A program made the position numbers and the translations under genes. Positions 7,766 through 17,566 of a stretch of 64,000 nucleotides of DNA are shown here, in pieces (within the stretch, counting starts at the first letter, position 1; every line of letters begins with the position of its first letter). Where the stretch lies: the NCBI GenBank assembly GCA_023055425.1, contig JALGPY010000035.1, forward strand, positions 372,001-436,000, read 5' to 3'. The stretch comes from Linanthus parryae (lineage: Eukaryota; Streptophyta; Magnoliopsida; Ericales; Polemoniaceae). The notes under the pieces are model-generated. The model made no database searches. It saw only the letters and a program-made list of their open reading frames with translations, and was not told where the DNA came from.

Positions 7766-10588
7766 TCAGGGATAGTACTTCTTAATCCAGCGCATGTTGA
7801 CTGAACTCGGGGTTGAGGTTGTGCCGTGCAACCTTCGGATGCTGCAGTAGCCACTGTCGAAGACTTCTGTGACTTCGAAGGGTCCTTCCCAGTTGGCTGC
7901 GAACTTCGGGTGAGTCGCTTCTCGCATGCAGTGGTCAGATGCGCGCAAGACCAAGTCTCCGACTGCGAAATCTCTTCGCTGGACCGTCTTATTGTAGGCG
8001 CGAGCGATTCTTTCCTGGTACCGCTTGTTGGTTCTTTTGGCTTGTTCTCGCTTTTCCTCCAGCAAGACTAAATCATGATCGCGTTGATTTTCGTAGAGTG
8101 CGTGGAAGGCCAGCCTTGCCGAATTGACTCTAACCTCCGCAGGCACTACAGCTTCGGCCCCATAACATAGTAGAAATGGCGAGGCCCCCGTGGGTGTCCT
8201 TGGAGAAGTTCGGTAGGCCCACAGAGCTATGCTTAGAGAGTCGGCCCACTTCTTGTGGTCATCTGCGACCATCTTGCTCAAAATTCTCAACAGCGTTTTG
8301 TTGGTCGCTTCGGCTTGTCCATTTCCCTTTGGATAATAAGGGGTAGAACAAATTTGCCTGATATTGTACTCCGCTAATTTCGCAGCTACCTGGCGATTAA
8401 CAAAAGGAGTGCCATTATCTGAAAGAATGGTGTTTGGGATTCCGAACCTGCATATGATGCTTTCCTGGATGAAGTTGACCACAGCCAGCGCATTTGCCGT
8501 CTTTAGTGGTATTGCTTCCACCCACTTGGTGAATAGCTCAGTCGCGGTGAGAATGAAATGGTTCCCGTGCGACGTCGGTCGGATGGGACCGATTAAGTCC
8601 AGAGCCCATGTGTGAAATGGCCATGGTGTCCCTAGTGCATGTAGATCCACGGCGGGAGCGTGCACTAGGTTCCCTTTGAATTGGCACTCCTGGCAGCATC
8701 GCACTTTGGTGCGGCAATCGACCTCCATCGTAGGCCAGAAATACCCGATTGAGAGGAGCTGTCTGCATAATTTCGCACCTCCTTGATGCTCTACCTGATG
8801 GGAAAGGTCCATGACTTCTTGTGCTTCTCTGCCGTCTAGACACCGCAGCAAGTTGCCTTCATGACCTCTTCGCCAAAGTAGGTTTTCTTGTACCACATAT
8901 CGAGACGATTTCCTTTTCAATTTCTCAGCTTCTTTTCTTGATTCGGGCACGGTGCCCTGGGTGAGGAAATCAAATAGTGGCTTCCTCCAGTCCGTGTCGT
9001 CATCGGTTAGGGCGATGATTAGAGAATCTTTGATTAGTGCGCAACTCTCGCACTTTCCTTGTATCAGGGCTGCGGCTGTTGACATGTCTGGCCAATGAAT
9101 GCCATATCTCTGAGCCTTCCTGTAGATTGACACCTCGCTTTCTCCGCAAGCGTGTTGGTGAATCTTTTCTAACAAAAGTTGTCCCTCTCGCTCGGAGACG
9201 CATCGCATGAGTATTCCGCCAGGACCCTTGTAGTAGAGGGTGTTATCATGTATGCAGTACCCTTTTGTGAGTGCCCAGCTTTCACTGCTTGTGCCTTCCG
9301 CAATAGCTTGTAGGATTGTTTTTCTCCAGTCTGTGTCGTCCATGTGTTCGTCGTCGCACGCATCTTCTGCCAATGCCGACGATGTTCGCACTTCAATAGA
9401 TATCTTTGCGGGACATTTGTCAATGCTGACCTTAGATCCCAAGGTTGCCAAAGCATCCGCGTGCCTGTTGTCTGCTCGGGGCTTGTGCTCGTACTTCACA
9501 TCACAGAATTGCTGCATCAGCTTTTGTACTAGGGTGCGGTAAGACAGGAGGTTGATCTCCTTCAAACCATACTCGCCCGAGGCTTGCTTAACAATCAGCT
9601 TGGAATCTCCCATGACCGTTAAATTGCTTACTTCCAAAGCTTTCGCCGCACGGAGCCCTGCAATGAGAGCCTCATATTCCGCTTCGTTGTTTGTGACTGC
9701 GAAGTTGAGCTTTGCGGACATCTGTATGACTTCCTCGTCTGGCTTTGTCAAGACTATCCCAATGCCTCCGCCTTTCCTGGTTGACGAACCGTCAAAGTGG
9801 AGGGTCCAATAGGGCACGCCGATTGCGTAGATTTCAGGGCCTTCGAGCTCTTCCTCGATCACGGGCTCGTGGCTGTTATCGGGGAACTGTGCCAACAGAT
9901 CCGCTACCGCTTGTGACTTGATCGCTCGTGGTCGCACGCATGTGATATCGTATTGAGATATGGTCATGTACCATTTCGCCAATCTCCCGCCCGGAGTAGT
10001 GTGAGTCAGCAAATATCGTATAGGGTCGCTCTTGGTGACCACTACTACTTTATGCGATGCAAAATAGTGTTTCAACTTCTCTATCACAAAGAATAAGGCA
10101 AGGCAATGACGTTCGATGTCTGTGTACCTCGATTCAGCAGGCTGCACGATGCGAGAGATGTAGTAGATAGGCCTCTCTTGGCCTTCATGCTCCTGAGCCA
10201 AGAGCGCCCCTATAGATCTCCTTGTTGATGTCAGATACAGCAGAAGCGGTGATCCCAGTTGAGGTGCGATCATTATTTTTGAGGACGTCAGCAAATCCTT
10301 CAATTTTTCGAATGCGGCTTCGTGCTCTGGAGCCCAGTTGTACGCAGCGTCCTTCTTGAGGAGGGCACTAAAACAGCAGGTGATTTCTGCAATCGTTGGG
10401 ATGAATCTTCGCAGATATGATAGCTTTCCCAAGAATGTTTTCAAGGTACTCTGGTTATGGGGCGGTGTCATGCTGGTGATAGCTGATACTTTCGCAGGGT
10501 CAGGCTCGATCCCTTGGCGATGAACCACGCATCCCAAGAATTTCCCTGATGTTACCCCGAATGCGCACTTCATGGGATTCATCTTCAG
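7766..10588 (-). CDS. pol C-terminal part: RT end, degenerate RNase H, archaeal-type RNase H, integrase (element A)
   Basis: The reading frame continues from the RT ORF after a TAA at 10589-10591 and runs to 7766. Domains in order: RT tail; a gypsy-type RNase H whose first motif reads LYLTSTRRS, where the usual catalytic Asp is not evident; a second RNase H with a D-E-D-D set (FDGSS, NEAEYEAL, MGDSKL, ADALATLG), the archaeal-like type added in Tat elements; two successive H2C2 zinc-binding modules (about 9345-9030 and 9006-8690); the integrase core with D (WALDLIG), D (SDNGTPF) and E (GQAEATNK); and a C-terminal region with WEGPFEV, like the GPY/F module. No frame break was seen after 10589. 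Confidence 0.92.
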   Translation of the reverse strand: MKMNPMKCAFGVTSGKFLGCVVHRQGIEPDPAKVSAITSMTPPHNQSTLKTFLGKLSYLRRFIPTIAEITCCFSALLKKDAAYNWAPEHEAAFEKLKDLLTSSKIMIAPQLGSPLLLYLTSTRRSIGALLAQEHEGQERPIYYISRIVQPAESRYTDIERHCLALFFVIEKLKHYFASHKVVVVTKSDPIRYLLTHTTPGGRLAKWYMTISQYDITCVRPRAIKSQAVADLLAQFPDNSHEPVIEEELEGPEIYAIGVPYWTLHFDGSSTRKGGGIGIVLTKPDEEVIQMSAKLNFAVTNNEAEYEALIAGLRAAKALEVSNLTVMGDSKLIVKQASGEYGLKEINLLSYRTLVQKLMQQFCDVKYEHKPRADNRHADALATLGSKVSIDKCPAKISIEVRTSSALAEDACDDEHMDDTDWRKTILQAIAEGTSSESWALTKGYCIHDNTLYYKGPGGILMRCVSEREGQLLLEKIHQHACGESEVSIYRKAQRYGIHWPDMSTAAALIQGKCESCALIKDSLIIALTDDDTDWRKPLFDFLTQGTVPESRKEAEKLKRKSSRYVVQENLLWRRGHEGNLLRCLDGREAQEVMDLSHQVEHQGGAKLCRQLLSIGYFWPTMEVDCRTKVRCCQECQFKGNLVHAPAVDLHALGTPWPFHTWALDLIGPIRPTSHGNHFILTATELFTKWVEAIPLKTANALAVVNFIQESIICRFGIPNTILSDNGTPFVNRQVAAKLAEYNIRQICSTPYYPKGNGQAEATNKTLLRILSKMVADDHKKWADSLSIALWAYRTSPRTPTGASPFLLCYGAEAVVPAEVRVNSARLAFHALYENQRDHDLVLLEEKREQAKRTNKRYQERIARAYNKTVQRRDFAVGDLVLRASDHCMREATHPKFAANWEGPFEVTEVFDSGYCSIRRLHGTTSTPSSVNMRWIKKYYP

Positions 10589-11491
10589 TTAAAAACATCT
10601 GCATCTATTGAACACCTTTCGTAGATCTGCGAGGTGGTCTGCTTCGTGCTTGGATTTGACAACCAGGTCATCCACATAGAATTCCACTTCTTTGTGCATC
10701 ATGTCGTGAAACAGAGCCATCATGACCCGCTGATAGGTTGCACCCGCGTTTTTGAGACCGAATGGCATTACGGTGTAATTGAACACCCCCACCGGAGTGA
10801 TGAATGCAGTTTTCCGCGCGTCTTCGGGATCCATCTTGATTTGATTGTACCCGCTGAAGCCGTCCATGAAACTGAACATGCGATGGCCCGCTGTTGAATC
10901 GATAAGCAAATCGATGTTAGGCAGTGGGAAATCGTCCTTGGGGCAGAAGCGATTGAGATCTCGGAAGTCCACGCAGATGCGGAGCTGTCCGTTCTTTTTC
11001 ACTACTGGCACGATATTGGCCAGCCATGTGGGATGATGATTCGGCTCTATGAATTTCGCATCCAGGAGTTTGACAATCTCCTGCTTGATTTTCACGTTGA
11101 GCTCCGGTCTGAAGCTCCTCGTGCTCTGCTTTACCGGTTTAGACCCTGGGATGATGTCTAAACGGTGCATGGTGATGCTTGTATCCAGACCTGGCATTTC
11201 GTCGTACTCCCATGCGAACACATCCTTGTATTCAGTTAGGAGTTGTAGCAGCCCTTGCTCCTCTTCGCTTGTGAGGTCCGCACTTAGAAAGACTGGCCTT
11301 TTCTTTTCCTCGTTCGGGCTGAGGAACACTTCCTTTAGCTCTTGCTTTTGTGGTCTGGGCCTGTCTTCCATGCATTCAGGAGCTTCTTTGAGTTTCTCGT
11401 CTGGAGCGCCCTGTGTTGGCTGTTCCGTCAGCGCAATTTGCTCGATTTGATTGATTTGCCCAGGGATATCCCCATGCCCGCGTGAGGACAT
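10589..11491 (-). CDS. pol N-terminal part: reverse transcriptase (element A)
   Basis: The ORF starts at ATG 11491, 12 bases after the gag-pro stop and in the same frame. RT motifs visible: ANIVPVVKKNG, RICVDFRDLN, DGFSGYNQI, MPFGLKNAGATYQ and the catalytic FYVDDLVV near residue 272, all intact. It ends at TAA 10589-10591, where copy B has CAA (CFQLKMNP), so this stop is a private C-to-T change in A that cuts RT from the rest of pol. Confidence 0.92.
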   Translation of the reverse strand: MSSRGHGDIPGQINQIEQIALTEQPTQGAPDEKLKEAPECMEDRPRPQKQELKEVFLSPNEEKKRPVFLSADLTSEEEQGLLQLLTEYKDVFAWEYDEMPGLDTSITMHRLDIIPGSKPVKQSTRSFRPELNVKIKQEIVKLLDAKFIEPNHHPTWLANIVPVVKKNGQLRICVDFRDLNRFCPKDDFPLPNIDLLIDSTAGHRMFSFMDGFSGYNQIKMDPEDARKTAFITPVGVFNYTVMPFGLKNAGATYQRVMMALFHDMMHKEVEFYVDDLVVKSKHEADHLADLRKVFNRCRCF

Positions 11492-11503
11492 CCCCGCGCA
11501 CCT

Positions 11504-14116
11504 TCATATGCGATAGCATTTCTTCCCATTGGCGTAGAAGCTCTCTATCTCCTTGCCCTCGGGGTCACGCTTTGCGATTCTCTTCAGAGTATACACGTTC
11601 TTTCGATGATATGCGATACGCGGCGCCTCTTCGCGTGTAGGCGGCTTTTCCTTGGCATCTTCCCTTGTCACCATTACTCCCGCAGGCGACTGGTCCTTGA
11701 TGTCCTCCCAGAGAGGCAAAGGAGTAGGGTTGAATGGTCCGGGTGTTTGCTCGTCCGCCATCTCAGTGAACCACACCGCCTCGCTGAGATGTGCCTCGTC
11801 CAAGTTGAATGGGTTCGTCGAAGCCGGTATCTCGACTATTCTGTCGTTCCAGATAGCTTTCATAACCTGGTGAGCCGTTGAAGGGACTGCGTCGAAGCGA
11901 TGAATCCAGGCTCGACCTATGATCATGTGGTATGTGGTGTTCGCGTCTATGACATAGAACTTTGCTGAGCACTTGATTTTGCCAATCTGAACGCCCAGGC
12001 GGATCCATCCGATCGTCATTCTAGAGTCGCTTCCGAATCCCATTAGCGGAGATGGACGTCTGACGATCTTGTGCTCGGGGATCCCTGCTAGCTTCAGTGT
12101 GTGGAGCGAAACGACGTTAACCGCTGCTCCTCCATCGACGAACGCTCGTTTAAACTCGACGCCATTGATGATGGCGGTCACGTACAGAGGTCTCTGGTGG
12201 CTCGCATCCGTTTTCTTGTCGCTGGCAGAAAAGGTCATAATCTTTTCTGTAGAGCGGGATGCCCTGATGACTTTCCCATTGGAGACTACGAGGTCCTCCT
12301 CGTAGTCTTCTGCTATTCTCAAGATCGCTTTCGTCATATCAGTCCGGCGCTTCTCGGAGAAGTTCATTTCGTCGAAGAATCTGCTGAAGCCGTGCGACCC
12401 TTTCATCCGGTCGGCACGTTCATCCTCCGTGTCCATGCTGTAGTCTTCGTCTTCATGGACCTCGGCAATGATGGGTAGACCATCCTCTGCGACTTCTTCC
12501 AAGTCAACAATCGAGATCATGGCGACCTCTTTGCCTTTCGGGCCCTGCTCCGCATGAGCAGGGAGTGGGTTGTTGCGCACGTCCTTTCTGTGGTCACTGA
12601 CGATTAGCTCGCCGTTCTTCATCTTCTGGTCGAATGTAAACCTGAGCTTTTTACATTCCGCTGTGGGGTGCATGACCTTGCCATGGTACTCGCACCACTT
12701 AGGGTCCCTCACCATCTCCTTGGAGGGTGTTTTCTCGAGCGGTGGCAGGATGCCGTCCTTGCGCCACTGTCTGCAGAGGTCGCTTGCTTCCTCTACCGAG
12801 CATGGTAGAGGTGGTACATCGAAGTTCGCAACCTTCGCTTGCTTCTGGGGCGAAACTGTATTGACCTCAGCTTCGCGTCCCCTCTTGTAGCTAAATCTCC
12901 CGATCTTGTAAGTAGTGCCGCTCGAAGGTCGCTCTGGAGCGCTCTTCTTTTTCTGTCTCTCGACTATAGGCTCGATGTTCTTCGTGCATTCGATTAGCTT
13001 TGAAAACGTAGGCGTTTGCAAGTTGATGAGCATACCTTTGTATTCATCTCGCATGCACTGCAGGCATATCTCTACGAGCCGGCTTTCGGGCATTGGATCT
13101 TTGCACTCCAAGGACTTCGCCCTGAATTTCTTGATGAAAGTGATTCCGTCCTCCTCGCGCTTCTGATACATCCGCGAGAGATGGATCATCGTCACCTTTT
13201 CTTCCATCTGGAAGAACTTGGTATAAAACTTCTGGACCATGTCGTCCCAAGTCTTCACGGATCCGGCTTCCAATGTTCGGTACCATTTGTATGCTACGTT
13301 CCCTAGAGATTTTGGGAACTCTCGCATCAGCAGCTTGGGATCGGCTCCGTACGGACCCATGACATCAATGAAACGCATGACATGCTCATGAGCGTTTCCA
13401 TTGACGTCTTCGAACTTATCCCATTTGGGAGCCTTGTACCCCGCCGGGTTAGGCATGAGATAGATCTCTCGTGGAATAGGTGGATCGTTGTTTAACTTCG
13501 GGATAATGGTATCCGCGAATGACTGATGAGCCAGAATAGTGTCCACGCGCTTCTGCAGAGACGTCATGCATTCTGGAATGCTCCCCTCGGTAGTTGACGG
13601 AGGGGTTGCCGCAGGCGGGGGCGACACATACGCCGTCGGAGGATTGGGAGCATACTGACTACCCGTGTTCCCCCAGATTGCCGTTGGGGGAGTCAAAGGG
13701 TACTGCAGAGTTGGGTTAGACGCCAAAGCCGAGGGCTGAGGAGTGTGAGCAGCAAGAGGCAGCATCTGAGCCGTTGACCCCTGAACCGAAGGCAGTTGCG
13801 TAGTCGCCGGTGGAGTTTGCAGATTGGGGTTGGGAGGTGTGGTTGACACTCCCAATCCTGGAGCGGAAGGGGCTCCTCCTCCTTGAGGGACAGCGGTGGC
13901 TGATGAAGGGTTTGGCGCAAGGGTGCCCAGAACGGCCAAGATCCGTTCTAATTGCGCAGACTGAGCCTTGCGAGCTTTCGCCTGACCCTGAACAGTGGCG
14001 TCCAAAGACTCTAGCGTCGGTGTCTCGCCGGGGGTCGTAGGAGTACGGCGGGTCTCGTCTCCCGAGGGAGCTTCGGTGGAGGGCGATCTGTTGCTAACAT
14101 CATCCTCCTGAGACAT
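11504..14116 (-). CDS. gag-protease polyprotein (element A)
   Basis: The frame is open further upstream, but the first ATG is at 14116 (MSQEDDVSN), with CAACC before it. The N-terminal ~190 residues are Pro/Thr/Ala-rich. A retrotransposon gag capsid-like region follows (KFEDVNGNAHEHVMRF ... YKWYRTLEAGSVKTWDDM). At about residue 474 is the zinc-like CEYHGKVMHPTAEC, of the form CxxH...H...C seen in Tat/Athila gag. The aspartic protease motif FVDGGAAVNV is near residue 656, with a later IIGRAW. The frame is uninterrupted in A (about 870 codons). It ends CYRI-TGA at 11504; the same TGA is present in B. Confidence 0.93.
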   Translation of the reverse strand: MSQEDDVSNRSPSTEAPSGDETRRTPTTPGETPTLESLDATVQGQAKARKAQSAQLERILAVLGTLAPNPSSATAVPQGGGAPSAPGLGVSTTPPNPNLQTPPATTQLPSVQGSTAQMLPLAAHTPQPSALASNPTLQYPLTPPTAIWGNTGSQYAPNPPTAYVSPPPAATPPSTTEGSIPECMTSLQKRVDTILAHQSFADTIIPKLNNDPPIPREIYLMPNPAGYKAPKWDKFEDVNGNAHEHVMRFIDVMGPYGADPKLLMREFPKSLGNVAYKWYRTLEAGSVKTWDDMVQKFYTKFFQMEEKVTMIHLSRMYQKREEDGITFIKKFRAKSLECKDPMPESRLVEICLQCMRDEYKGMLINLQTPTFSKLIECTKNIEPIVERQKKKSAPERPSSGTTYKIGRFSYKRGREAEVNTVSPQKQAKVANFDVPPLPCSVEEASDLCRQWRKDGILPPLEKTPSKEMVRDPKWCEYHGKVMHPTAECKKLRFTFDQKMKNGELIVSDHRKDVRNNPLPAHAEQGPKGKEVAMISIVDLEEVAEDGLPIIAEVHEDEDYSMDTEDERADRMKGSHGFSRFFDEMNFSEKRRTDMTKAILRIAEDYEEDLVVSNGKVIRASRSTEKIMTFSASDKKTDASHQRPLYVTAIINGVEFKRAFVDGGAAVNVVSLHTLKLAGIPEHKIVRRPSPLMGFGSDSRMTIGWIRLGVQIGKIKCSAKFYVIDANTTYHMIIGRAWIHRFDAVPSTAHQVMKAIWNDRIVEIPASTNPFNLDEAHLSEAVWFTEMADEQTPGPFNPTPLPLWEDIKDQSPAGVMVTREDAKEKPPTREEAPRIAYHRKNVYTLKRIAKRDPEGKEIESFYANGKKCYRI

Positions 14117-14135
14117 GGTTGCTTTTGTTGGTAAG

Positions 14136-14153
14136 TTCACGTCAGGTTCACCA
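14136..14153 (-). other. primer binding site, element A
   Basis: TGGTGAACCTGACGTGAA begins four bases inside the 5' LTR end on the minus strand. The starting TGG pairs with a tRNA CCA end. I could not assign the tRNA. Confidence 0.7.
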
Positions 14154-14156
14154 AAA

Positions 14157-14773
14157 TGTGCACAAGAGATTCCGGCGGGGAGACCTCCGTGTACACCGTA
14201 TGTAGTGGATCAAGGATCGCACAGGAAGAGAGGGGTTGTGTGTAGGGAGAGAGTAAGGCAGTAGCAATGTCTGAGAGAGAGACAGAGGTTTGGCAGAGCT
14301 TCCGCGTATGGCAAGTGTGTCCCTCTTTGTATGGAAAGGTTGACGATCTATATATACTGGAGAACATGACCGTTGTAGTGTGGTTAATGCGCCCATTAAT
14401 GGCGGCTTAATTAGCTTAACCATAACGGCACGTTCGTTCGAGTATATAGGGACCGTTACAGCACGTGGTGCGCGAATACCGGAACCATTACGAGGTTGAT
14501 CGGGTTTGACCGGGTTAATGGAGCTCGTGCCATAAATCTCTCAAAACAGTTACTAAAGGTCGCGTGCGGGCTTGGCTCGCACGCGACAGGGCTTACTCTA
14601 GCCTCCAAACCCCAAGTCCCTACAAGTCCCGTGCAGTGGTATGCGAGGGCTCTGTCTCGCAGCCCCCACATGGATCAGCTCGGCTGGTGATCCAGTGTGT
14701 GTGGAGCACAATATGGTGTGCTGGATGGTTGCCACGTGGCCAAGATCTGTCAGCTCAGAAAGCACTATCTACA
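14157..14773 (-). repeat. 5' LTR of element A with TATA box
   Basis: The 617-bp LTR is bounded by TGTAGATAG (14773) and GTGCACA (14157). A TATATATA core is at 14349-14356 and is the likely promoter for gag-pol, followed by a CT-rich leader. It matches element B's 627-bp LTR; length differences lie in the GGTCAAACC microrepeat near 14500 and a few-base indel near 14610. Confidence 0.93.
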
Positions 14774-15067
14774 ATTACCATAGAAATATTGAGTAAAGGT
14801 ATATGAGCAAATTAGTACTTTCGCATTTTCCGTCCATGACCGTTACAAACCATCCTAAATAGGGGTGTCCCTTGTCAATTGATGAACATGAGGGGTAGAA
14901 TTGCCTATTTACATAAACCTAGGGACACAAACTGTGAATTACCCTTTTTCGAAGCAATGATAGGCATGCCGAACATTTCTCCCTGAGAAACACTGAGTAT
15001 AGTGCTTCTATGTACATAGACGATTACTCACATAGTCTTCCCAGTCTTCACTATACGAACTACTTTC
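14774..15067. other. junction between element A and the Helitron RPA gene
   Basis: No gene is seen. If the Helitron's 3' end survives, it lies here. A weak candidate is CTAA followed by T on the minus strand near 14811-14814, without a convincing hairpin. The end may instead lie beyond element A. Confidence 0.4.
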
Positions 15068-17566
15068 ATGCGATCTCAACCTGGCGGACGCTCCACTTGT
15101 TGACCCAGCGCGGATTCTTGCTGTTGGATGGAGCCAGGCGGAAGTAGAATCGTTTATTCACTGCTGCATCATTTGCCTTTGAAAAAACATCGTTTTGTTC
15201 CTGCAACAAAATTTTGGATGATTATGTTAATTAAGACCTCATGCTAAAACCAATCAATCAATCATAATAGGGAAAAAAAAGAAAAAGAAAAAAACAGCTT
15301 CATTGAACTTGTAATCCTGCAGATTATGAGGTGCGATTAGCTTACGTCATGTGTCGTTGCAGATAGAACAACTGCACTTTTGTTTAGCACAGTTTCAACA
15401 GCATGTCCAAATATGGCAACCTCAAGTTCACCACTGCCATCGCCAATCAGAACTCCGAGGCGTCCCCTGCAGAAAATTTATTCGTGTGAATGTCAATTAG
15501 GAGACATATACTTTCTTGACAAACACATAAAATCCCCAGCTTCTCATACAATCATATTGGTCCAAGTTACTGGAATGATAAACGATAACTACAGACAAAT
15601 TACGTAAATCATAATGTGGCTTACCATGGGGCGGAAACGCAGTCATTATTTCCACAGCTTGAGCAAGCGAAGACCTCACCTAGGACCTGATTGGTGGCAC
15701 GGTTGCATTTACTGCAAGCATTATACCATGGCCGCTGAGTGCATGGTGCGACAAGCACATATACATTCACCCAGATCTCATCATTACCAGCCTGCTGCAA
15801 CGCAAGACAACTTAAATTTAAACCACATCGTCACAGATAAATTCATATGCAGTTATAGTGCCAGATATCACATATTACCAGAGTACTTGGTAAGTCTGCA
15901 ATCTTGAAGAGTTTGAACTCAGATGCAGAAGTACTTACAACCTTCTTCTTCAGTAGCATTTCAGGGTTACTGATAGCATCAATTTTGTCATAGTTAGCAT
16001 CACGCCTGCAGAATAGTAAGGTTGTAAACCTATACCATTATACAACATGTTATAGAGCGCATATAAATACATAATGTAGGCAGCATACCAATCCGACAAC
16101 TCCTCAACCCGTGCATCAGGAACATCAGACAAGAACATTGTAGACATGGTTGTCTTCAAGGAGAATCCTGGAGTGCATGGGCAAAACCATTTAGACGCAT
16201 GGCAGTTGAAACATGAATAATATATCACATTACAACGTTCTAGTGAAAATAGCATGTTATAGCATACCGGAGAATTCAGATGATACAACATTAGTAATGA
16301 TGACAACAGGCTGGGATTTGGTTGACTTGGCTAGAATTTCTGCATCAGTGATTGCTATGTCATCCCAAGCAGACAAACACACTGGATTGAAGCTGTGTAA
16401 GGAGGGGGACAATAAAATAAAGAGAGAGAGATAAAAAAACATTAATAATAATAAAAAAAATCATCAATTCCACAAGAATGGCTGGCATTATAAATTACCA
16501 AACGCATCCTACATAAATATAACATAAACGTTGGGAATAAAATATGGAATCTGGGTCGTGGACATAGCTGGTGCATCGCTAGCAAACCATGCTACACCAC
16601 TGTAATTTTGATTTCATATATTTACATTCTTTTCTGACCTTCCAGATTATGAGAAAATGATATTTAGATATAATCCACAGTAAATAAATCCACCATTGAT
16701 TCAAAAAGATGTAGTGACTATAGTTGGCTACAAACCGCTAAGGAAGAAAGTGCAGCAAAATATATTAGAAATAGACAGGGCGTTTAGGAAAACATACGAG
16801 TCGTCAACCACAATTATATCTCGAACCCTGCAGCGAGCTGTTGAATCCTTCCATGGCACTGTTTTTGATGACATGACAGCTATGATTATGACTGCAACAT
16901 CTGCGTATAAATGTATACCATGTGAGAACGTATTTTAATTGGGATGAACGAAGCAAATCATTGGAGATGAACATGTGGATCAATATAACAAAGTAAGGAG
17001 CAAAGCAGAATAAGGTAGTAAGCAATGCATTATCAGAACATTGGAAAAAATTACCAAATTTACCAGGCTTCCCCATGAAGTCGCGGGCCTCGGTCAAAGT
17101 CTTCAAATTGTACGCAGTACTTGCTGATTGATCTGCGACGCCTTCAACTGGTACTATTTTCATCTGGGGATCGAGAACAAGAACGTAGTCATGATCGATG
17201 TAGCGATGCTGCGGGTTAACACGGCGCACAACCCCGTCACTGAACCAGTATGTGCGGTATGGATGTAGCTGTTTATCAAAGGATTCAATTTCAGCATCAA
17301 AAGCTGTAGCCTGTATCCTTTTTCCCTGTATAGAGTAAAGCATGAATTAATAAATACGGAACACATTGGAGGCTTAACACAGTTTATTAACAGGGAGATT
17401 GAATAACATGTTAACGAACCTCGTTGTCGCAAAGCACATATCGCTGATATTTTGTGTTGCCAAATCTAGCTGTCATTGCACGATACTTCTCAACGACTCG
17501 ATGTTTAAGTTTCCATTCTTTAGATTGATCGGTTAAGTCAGATAGCTTGAGCATGTCAGTTTCCAT
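15068..17566 (-). CDS. Helitron RPA70-like single-strand DNA-binding protein, multi-exon
   Basis: The start is probably ATG 17566 (METDMLKL). Exons I can place: 17566-17420, 17325-17064, 16900-16798, 16392-16268, 16167-16089, 16005-15939, a zinc-ribbon exon (about 15797-15626), one near 15474-15350 and the last 15200-15068. Splice phases agree through the first six; the junction between 15939 and the zinc exon is unresolved. Fold markers: DBD-A-like (LSDLTDQSKEWKLKHRVVEK; GKRIQATAF), DBD-B-like (VRDIIVVDDS; LSAWDDIA; SGFSLKTTMS) and a DBD-C zinc ribbon YNACSKCN...FACSSCG. It would coat single-stranded DNA during rolling-circle transposition. I saw no stop inside the placed exons. Confidence 0.8.

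Larger units (their letters stand above)
1..14773 (-). mobile_element. Tat-lineage Ty3/gypsy LTR retrotransposon, copy A (left end outside window)
   Basis: A retrotransposon of more than 14.7 kb lies on the minus strand. In element order it has a 617-bp 5' LTR (14773-14157), a primer site, gag-protease, RT, two RNase H domains and integrase (order typical of Ty3/gypsy), then a ~55-bp tandem array, a spliced gene in the opposite orientation, a polypurine tract and the 3' LTR, which runs off the window start. Great length, a second RNase H and an extra antisense ORF between pol and the 3' LTR are known for the Tat/Retand/Ogre group, so I place it there by domain order and motifs. The LTR begins TGTAGATAG and ends GTGCACA. 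The flank after the 5' LTR is ATTAC; the matching target duplication would lie outside the window. The only private break I see in gag-pol is one stop codon. Confidence 0.93.

Noticed and set aside
11049..14040. Many long open frames opposite gag-pol
   Set aside because: Shadow frames of the GC-rich coding strand, found equally opposite copy B.
7766..14116. Endogenous pararetrovirus origin for the RT-bearing block
   Set aside because: LTRs, polypurine tract, primer site and integrase are present and no movement-protein-like region is seen, so it is an LTR retrotransposon.
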